DNA of 64,000 nucleotides from JAWXUK01 sp044432725 (GTDB lineage Bacteria > Bacillota > Clostridia > Oscillospirales > Oscillospiraceae): the NCBI GenBank assembly GCA_044432725.1, contig JAWXUL010000012.1, forward strand, positions 9,791-73,790. Direction: 5' to 3'. Both the position numbers and the translations under genes were made by a program. The notes under the pieces are model-generated. The model was given only the letters and a program-made list of their open reading frames with translations. It had not been told where the DNA came from and ran no database searches. Numbering within the stretch: the first letter of the stretch is position 1; every line of letters starts with the position of its first letter. Below are positions 59,325 through 64,000 of this stretch, in pieces.

Positions 59325-60119
59325 TTATTTTTGTAAGGTAGGGAGTAAATTCTCGCCACCTTCCACACCTACAAACTCCAGTGAGGGACATTTTCCAAAG
59401 ACTTCAAAGCCAAGTTGTATATTCTCACTATTAAAAATGACTTTTTTTAGATTTGTACAGTTTGCAAAGGCTGAACCTTTTATCTCTTCTATGCTAGGTG
59501 GTAAGTGAATTTCTTCTAATGCTCGACAATATTCAAACGTACCAAGTTCAATCAGCGTCACTGTATCAGGGAGTTGAATGTCACTTAGCTTGAAACAGCG
59601 AAAAAAAGCAGATTGTCCAATGGTAGTTAGTCCAACAGGAAAGTTGATTTCAGTCAGAGATAGACAGTCATTGAACGCACTTTTTCCTATTTTTTTGATG
59701 GTAGTAGGCAAAACTATTTTTTCTAGGTTTCGGCAACTCCAAAATAGTCCTTCTACCACTGTCTTCTGAGTTTTGGGCAAGGTAATTTCACGAATAGCTG
59801 ATTCACTAAAAGCCTGTTTTCCGATTTTTTTAACCGTACTAGGAATGTTGATTTTTGTGATAGCAGAGGGTAAAAACGCACATTTTTCAATGGTTTTCAA
59901 ACCCTCAGGTAAGGTGATTTCTTTGAGGATTTTATCACAATTTCCACCTAAACCAATACTTACAATAGGTTTCCCTGTATCAATCGCAACAGGGACAATC
60001 TCACTGGTTTTTTTTCCTTTGTAACCAGTGATTGCGATAGATTCATCGCTCACGTCGACTACCCAAGTTTTTCGTAATTCTTTCAGTGTTGGGCAATTTT
60101 CATTATTAATAATATCCAT
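59325..60119 (-). CDS. BspA-type leucine-rich repeat protein
   Basis: 264 residues from ATG 60119, which has GGGAGAAACAAT before it; the open frame continues 25 codons up. The pattern of roughly 23-residue LRR_5 repeats is clear: ITLPEGLKTIEKCAF, INIPSTVKKIGKQAF, IVLPTTIKKIGKSAFNDC, INFPVGLTTIGQSAFFRC, IQLPDTVTLIELGTFEYC and IHLPPSIEEIKGSAFANC. There is no signal peptide, so it is cytosolic, unlike secreted BspA adhesins. It is the last gene of a run of repeat proteins, 19 bases after the DUF4240-DUF1963 gene. Confidence 0.9.
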   Translation of the reverse strand: MDIINNENCPTLKELRKTWVVDVSDESIAITGYKGKKTSEIVPVAIDTGKPIVSIGLGGNCDKILKEITLPEGLKTIEKCAFLPSAITKINIPSTVKKIGKQAFSESAIREITLPKTQKTVVEGLFWSCRNLEKIVLPTTIKKIGKSAFNDCLSLTEINFPVGLTTIGQSAFFRCFKLSDIQLPDTVTLIELGTFEYCRALEEIHLPPSIEEIKGSAFANCTNLKKVIFNSENIQLGFEVFGKCPSLEFVGVEGGENLLPTLQK

Positions 60120-60138
60120 ATTGTTTCTCCCACTCATA

Positions 60139-61779
60139 TTAAACACAATCCCAACCATACCAAACCTTAGAAAAATCACCTTTGGCAAGGTCATCAGGGT
60201 GAATCATCCAACGAGCTTTCCCCTCATTACCCCAATTTAACCCGCCATGTTTCAATTTCTTGCTAGAAAGTTGGAACAAAAGCACATAGTCACGGAGTTC
60301 TGGAAACCCACTTTTTCGTGGGTCTTCTTGGAGAAAAGTGGGATAACCTAAGAATTTAGCATCGTTTATATCCGTTTTAAAGTGGCTTGCTATCACTGGA
60401 TTCAGGAATTCATTTGCTTTCTTATTAGAACGAGGAAACTGTTTCGCTGGTGTTAAAATATCGTCCAAAACATTGGTAATCGGCTGATCAGGGTAGGCTT
60501 CATTGTAAATTTTAACCAGATAATTGGAATAATTTACGTCTTTTGGGCAAGGACGCACAGACTTGAAAAATCCATCTCTAAATTTATATTCATTGCTCCA
60601 AGGTTTTTCCAGAGGAAATTGCAAGTCCCCTTCTAAATCTACCTCTGAAAATAACTCTGCCACTGCTTTTTTGGTCAGTGATGGCTGAATCGTGGGATAA
60701 TATATCACTCGAGCATTATCCCCCGAGCAAGGGTTCTGGAAATCTGCTCCATAGTTTTCATTCATACCAATCCAAAATTGAAGAATCCCCTCTTTGTATG
60801 GCAGTGAAGAAACAGGAAATTCAGACAAATTGAGTTGAGCAATCATCAAAAGTGGCTCCCCTTTTGCATTTCTGGGAATTTCCCCACCTTTTGGAATGTA
60901 AGGACAGCCACCTATTTTACTGTTTTTTAGTGTGGCTCCTTTCAAAAACTCCAAGGTATAATTTTGATATTTCTTGCCGTAAACAGCTTTGTCCAATCGG
61001 ACTACCAAATTTGTATATTTCCCCTCTAAATAACCTTGTTTCAATTCATCTTTCAGCTTTTTCAAAGGGTAATCCACCAGTTCAGTGTAATATTTATCTA
61101 AAAAAACACGTCCCTTTTCATTGACAAGATTTTTGTGGAAAGAGATACTTTCATCAATGCCATCTTCTAGCAACTCCAATCCGTCCTCGCTCAACATCTT
61201 GTTTTCTTTCAAAAATGTGAAAATCACCGTGAACTTCGCCACGATTTCTTCTTCACTGACACCGTTTTCTATGTGCCAAATGGCTTTATCGTATGCTAAA
61301 ATGGAAGCCCATCCGTCTTCGGTTTCTTCTTTTTGCCACATTGCCTTATTGCTCCCAGTTTCATAACTAATCAGACAATAATTAGGACATTCGCTGCTAT
61401 CTTTGCCATGCTTTTGTCCCCACGCATTTTCTGGCACATATAACAGAGATTCAAAATCCATGCACCAAACCGTAGTATTGATACCCGATTTCACATACTT
61501 ATAGTAATGTTCACTATTGATGAGAGCCACACATCTGGCATATAAAAAGCCGTCATCACTGGAATGCCCACTTACTTTTACATATTCTTCAAAGTTTTTT
61601 CTGGTATCAAGGTCATAGAGTAGCTTGGTCATCTGACTACCAAACTGAAATATTTGTATATCGTCTAAACTTGCCAAGTAGTCCACCACAGGTTTTAGGA
61701 CTTTTTCGGAATCCCCATTTCCCTCGGCTCTCCAATTGCATTTCTTCATGGTTTCCCAAAAAAATTCAAATTTACTCAC
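60139..61779 (-). CDS. DUF4240-DUF1963 fusion protein
   Basis: 546 residues, cytosolic. Residues 1-130 resemble DUF4240 (FEFFWETMKKCNW, then LYDLDTRKNFEEYV). The C-terminal half (about 280-546) resembles DUF1963/YwqG (KIGGCPYIPKGGEIPRNAKG, then PLLMIAQLNLSEFP, and GGLNWGNEGKARWMI). Both families occur among immunity-like proteins next to polymorphic toxins. A fusion of the two is unusual to my knowledge. The start overlaps the ankyrin gene stop by 8 bases, so the two are translated together. Confidence 0.75.
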   Translation of the reverse strand: MSKFEFFWETMKKCNWRAEGNGDSEKVLKPVVDYLASLDDIQIFQFGSQMTKLLYDLDTRKNFEEYVKVSGHSSDDGFLYARCVALINSEHYYKYVKSGINTTVWCMDFESLLYVPENAWGQKHGKDSSECPNYCLISYETGSNKAMWQKEETEDGWASILAYDKAIWHIENGVSEEEIVAKFTVIFTFLKENKMLSEDGLELLEDGIDESISFHKNLVNEKGRVFLDKYYTELVDYPLKKLKDELKQGYLEGKYTNLVVRLDKAVYGKKYQNYTLEFLKGATLKNSKIGGCPYIPKGGEIPRNAKGEPLLMIAQLNLSEFPVSSLPYKEGILQFWIGMNENYGADFQNPCSGDNARVIYYPTIQPSLTKKAVAELFSEVDLEGDLQFPLEKPWSNEYKFRDGFFKSVRPCPKDVNYSNYLVKIYNEAYPDQPITNVLDDILTPAKQFPRSNKKANEFLNPVIASHFKTDINDAKFLGYPTFLQEDPRKSGFPELRDYVLLFQLSSKKLKHGGLNWGNEGKARWMIHPDDLAKGDFSKVWYGWDCV

Positions 61780-62533
61780 TAAAATAATTCTCCATACCTT
61801 GTTTTATTCCTTCTTCCAAGGAAATTCCCTTCACCAAACTGAGGATAATTGGATTGTTCGGTAATCCATCTAAAGTACGCCGAGACACCTCTAAATTGGG
61901 CATTCCCCCTTGAATATAGTCCTTTTCCTGAAATAAAACCATATCAGGAGCATATTCTCGCAACAAATCAAAGACTTTCGTGAAATCTTCTCTCACTTCT
62001 TCGGTATATTGGTAATTGCTGTCCTCGAATTCTTTTGCAGTGCGGTCATAATGAGGTGTGCGTTCCAACACAGTTTCACAAGCTACCATGATACCAGATT
62101 GTCCTAAAGTAGATTGACGATTGCAGTCAAAACTTAGGGGGTCAGCACCCAAAGCAAGTATTCTTTTTAGGATCCCATAGCTTTCTTCTGCTGATTCTTG
62201 TGAATTTTCTTGACGAAATCCCTCCCCAGAGAAATTTCTCGGAAAAAATCGGCTATGACGAATGGCAGAACGAATGGCATCGTGAACCACAGGAGCAATC
62301 CAAATATTGGCACATTCTTCCGCCTCCATAAAGTTAACATCAGCACCTAAATCCAACAAATGATGTTGCATGGCGAAGTTGTTGCACTTGATCGCCACTT
62401 GTAACAGGGATTGCCCATCGTCTTTTTTTGGTGGTTGCTTTGCCACGCAAGAAATAAGTTCTGGCTTTTTCTCCAGAATAGCCTTTGCCGTTTCATGGTC
62501 ATATTGGCGAATTGCCACAAATAGTTTTTTCAT
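61772..62533 (-). CDS. Ankyrin-repeat protein
   Basis: 253 residues with ankyrin-type helices: DHETAKAILEKKPELI, GQSLLQVAIKCNNFAMQHHL, then LDLGADVNFMEAEEC; further degenerate repeats lie around 130-200 (LGADPLSFDC). No signal peptide. It probably mediates protein contact. It overlaps the DUF4240-DUF1963 gene, which suggests a shared complex. It may be an immunity-type protein given its neighbours, but no toxin is visible. Confidence 0.85.
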   Translation of the reverse strand: MKKLFVAIRQYDHETAKAILEKKPELISCVAKQPPKKDDGQSLLQVAIKCNNFAMQHHLLDLGADVNFMEAEECANIWIAPVVHDAIRSAIRHSRFFPRNFSGEGFRQENSQESAEESYGILKRILALGADPLSFDCNRQSTLGQSGIMVACETVLERTPHYDRTAKEFEDSNYQYTEEVREDFTKVFDLLREYAPDMVLFQEKDYIQGGMPNLEVSRRTLDGLPNNPIILSLVKGISLEEGIKQGMENYFSE

Positions 62534-62602
62534 AAATTCTCCTTTTTTATACCAGCTTTTTCCATACTGTTACATAATTCTACCTAAATTATACCATGGT
62601 TT

Positions 62603-62648
62603 TCAATAAAAAACAATCCCAGATAACACCGAAAAGGTATCATCTGGG
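62603..62648 (-). terminator. Terminator after the first ankyrin gene of the run
   Basis: CCCAGAT (62618-62624) pairs with ATCTGGG (62642-62648), with inner GATA/ATC pairs, and a T-rich run follows on the minus strand. It lies 10 bases after the stop at 62658, so the genes downstream need their own promoter. Confidence 0.85.
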
Positions 62649-62657
62649 AGAGATTTA

Positions 62658-63767
62658 TTATCTTTTGTAATCTGCCTCAATCAGTGGCAACACTTTTGGA
62701 TTCAAGCCAATCCAAGCCACGGCATAAAGCATAAGTAATTCTACATCGTCCTTACTGGTGTTTTTACTGATTTTTTTCGTAATACGGTCAACTTGTTCCA
62801 GCATTTCTTCTTCCAGTGGCTGACCAGACTGCAAATATTCGCCAAAAGTCTTTGCCATCAACTTGAAATCGCTACACCAGTTCATACCACCGTTATTCAA
62901 AATCTCGTTTAAAAGCCGTCCAATCAGGCGAATACATTCCCCTTGCCCAGACTTTGCTCGTCCACTGCCAGGAACAAGAAAATCCCATAAATTGTTATAA
63001 ATATCAGTAGGTTTCTCACCAATCCACCCCAGGGTGCCCTCTCTTCCCACTTCGTGGGAATTCACCTTGAAAGCAATATCAGAAATGCCATCGTGTTTCT
63101 GTACTTCTTCTGGGGTATCGAGCCCCATCAAAGCAAACAGTTTTTCATAAGCAACTTGACTTTCCGCCACAAATTCCTTATTGGTGAGGGAATCTTTCCG
63201 AAAAGCAAAATCCTCGCATTTTTTCGTGATGGTTTCTTTTGCCTTCTCTGTCAGGTTCGCCCCTTTTCCTAACATAAATTCAGTCAAAGTAAGTGTTTTT
63301 TCCAAAGTCGAACAGTCATAAATCAAGGCATATTCCAAGGGGGTGCTAGGTATTCCCAAGATAGTTTTGTCAGATAGTAAGTTGATGTCAAAGCCGAAGC
63401 CTATCAATTTATCCATCGCCACTTGATTTCCCCATCGTGCAGTTGCGTGTAATAAAGTCAGACCTCTCTTATCTTTAGCGAAAATATCTGCTCCCAATTC
63501 CACAAACAGGTCAAAATTATCCTCATTGGGGGTAACTTGCTTGAAAATCGGTGTTTCATCGTAGTTATCTTTATATTCAATGTCACAGCCTTGCTCTTTT
63601 AACCAAAAAGCAAACTCACAGGTGAGTGGTCTGCACCCAAAGGCGTTTGTATCACCTTTTCTTGCATTAATGTCACACTTTTTGAACACATTTTTGAATG
63701 CTTCAAAATCCCCACTGTTCAGAATAGACTGAAAATCGTCTACCAGTGTTACTCTTTTCTTTGCCAT
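62658..63767 (-). CDS. Ankyrin-repeat protein (longer)
   Basis: 369 residues. Ankyrin repeats fill the first 170 residues (DTNAFGCRPLTCEFAFWLKE, NYDETPIFKQVTPNEDNF, LFVELGADIFAKDKRGLTLL, then HATARWGNQVAMDKLIGFGF). The C-terminal 190 residues form a different helical domain (DIAFKVNSHEVGREGTLGWI, then NGGMNWCSDFKLMAK) not recognised. Cytosolic. It is separated from the following genes by a strong terminator, and lies 41 bases downstream of the cut-off LRR gene. Confidence 0.85.
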   Translation of the reverse strand: MAKKRVTLVDDFQSILNSGDFEAFKNVFKKCDINARKGDTNAFGCRPLTCEFAFWLKEQGCDIEYKDNYDETPIFKQVTPNEDNFDLFVELGADIFAKDKRGLTLLHATARWGNQVAMDKLIGFGFDINLLSDKTILGIPSTPLEYALIYDCSTLEKTLTLTEFMLGKGANLTEKAKETITKKCEDFAFRKDSLTNKEFVAESQVAYEKLFALMGLDTPEEVQKHDGISDIAFKVNSHEVGREGTLGWIGEKPTDIYNNLWDFLVPGSGRAKSGQGECIRLIGRLLNEILNNGGMNWCSDFKLMAKTFGEYLQSGQPLEEEMLEQVDRITKKISKNTSKDDVELLMLYAVAWIGLNPKVLPLIEADYKR

Positions 63768-63808
63768 TATTTTCTCCTATCTTTTTTGACTGTTATTTTT
63801 TAAGATTA

Positions 63809-64000
63809 TCACTTTTCATATTCAAACAACTCTTTCCCCAACTTCACGCCTTCAGGAAATTGAATATCTTTCAGCTTAGTACATTTGATAAAGGCTTGAT
63901 CTTCAATTTCTTTCAAATTCTCTGAAAAAATAATTTCTGATAGTCTTTTGCAAGAATAAAAGGCGTGTATTTTTATCACTTTTAAGGTAGAGGGCAAGGT
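63809..64000 (-). CDS. BspA-type leucine-rich repeat protein, C-terminal end (cut by window)
   Basis: The frame is open through base 64000, so only the last 64 residues are visible. LRR_5 repeats are clear (LPSTLKVIKIHAFYSC, then IIFSENLKEIEDQAFIKC, IQFPEGVKLGKELFEYE). It resembles the repeat protein at 59325-60119 and probably starts the same run of repeat proteins. The length and N-terminus cannot be judged. Confidence 0.8.
   Translation of the reverse strand, partial: TLPSTLKVIKIHAFYSCKRLSEIIFSENLKEIEDQAFIKCTKLKDIQFPEGVKLGKELFEYEK

Overview
The window comes from a low-GC Gram-positive anaerobe, most likely a gut-type member of the Clostridia (Lachnospiraceae-like). The signs are strong AGGAGG-type ribosome binding sites, TTGACA-N17-TATAAT promoters, BlaI/M56 and YtrA-type GntR regulators, BspA-like leucine-rich repeats, an oxygen-sensitive radical SAM protein and an Fe-S flavoenzyme. 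I cannot name the species from sequence alone. No rRNA or CRISPR array is seen, and there is one tRNA (Cys).

Layout. 1-4200: a type I restriction-modification locus (end of hsdR, hsdM, hsdS) followed by a dead IS1595-family insertion sequence. 4230-6600: a short-chain dehydrogenase, a tiny zinc-ribbon gene, and decayed remains of an ABC-2 permease and of a flagellin. 6602-18731: a tightly packed minus-strand operon of about 12 kb that I regard as the main discovery. It encodes an LRAT/NlpC-like protein, two paralogous unknowns, an Hsp70-like ATPase with a large N-terminal extension, three coiled-coil proteins, a small radical SAM protein and a tandem AAA+ ATPase. The two AAA+ modules lie in different frames joined at a perfect A AAA AAG slippery heptamer. 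18981-24081: a class D-like beta-lactamase lipoprotein and a c-di-GMP pair (PAS-GGDEF cyclase and GGDEF-EAL phosphodiesterase).

24140-29600: a structured inverted-repeat element, a LysR regulator divergent from an old-yellow-enzyme/Fe-S/NAD reductase, a polytopic membrane protein and a VOC protein. 29768-41100: a GntR-regulated ABC exporter, a chemoreceptor, a second GGDEF-EAL protein, a MarR-MATE efflux pair and a PAS-only protein. 41195-48040: tRNA-Cys, a structured non-coding stretch, a membrane-anchored XRE regulator, two BlaI/M56 pairs (one M56 truncated) and small unknown proteins.

48387-54666: an ECF sigma/anti-sigma/serpin operon, an array of seven adjacent hairpins, a two-component system and a DUF3592-like membrane protein. 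54882-64000: KptA, a DUF4261 protein, a second GntR-ABC exporter, and a run of repeat or immunity-like proteins (BspA LRR, DUF4240-DUF1963, two ankyrin proteins, a cut-off LRR). The promoters of both GntR genes and both BlaI genes share the same A/T-rich tract ending in CTCTTGACA, which suggests one promoter architecture for envelope-stress regulators.
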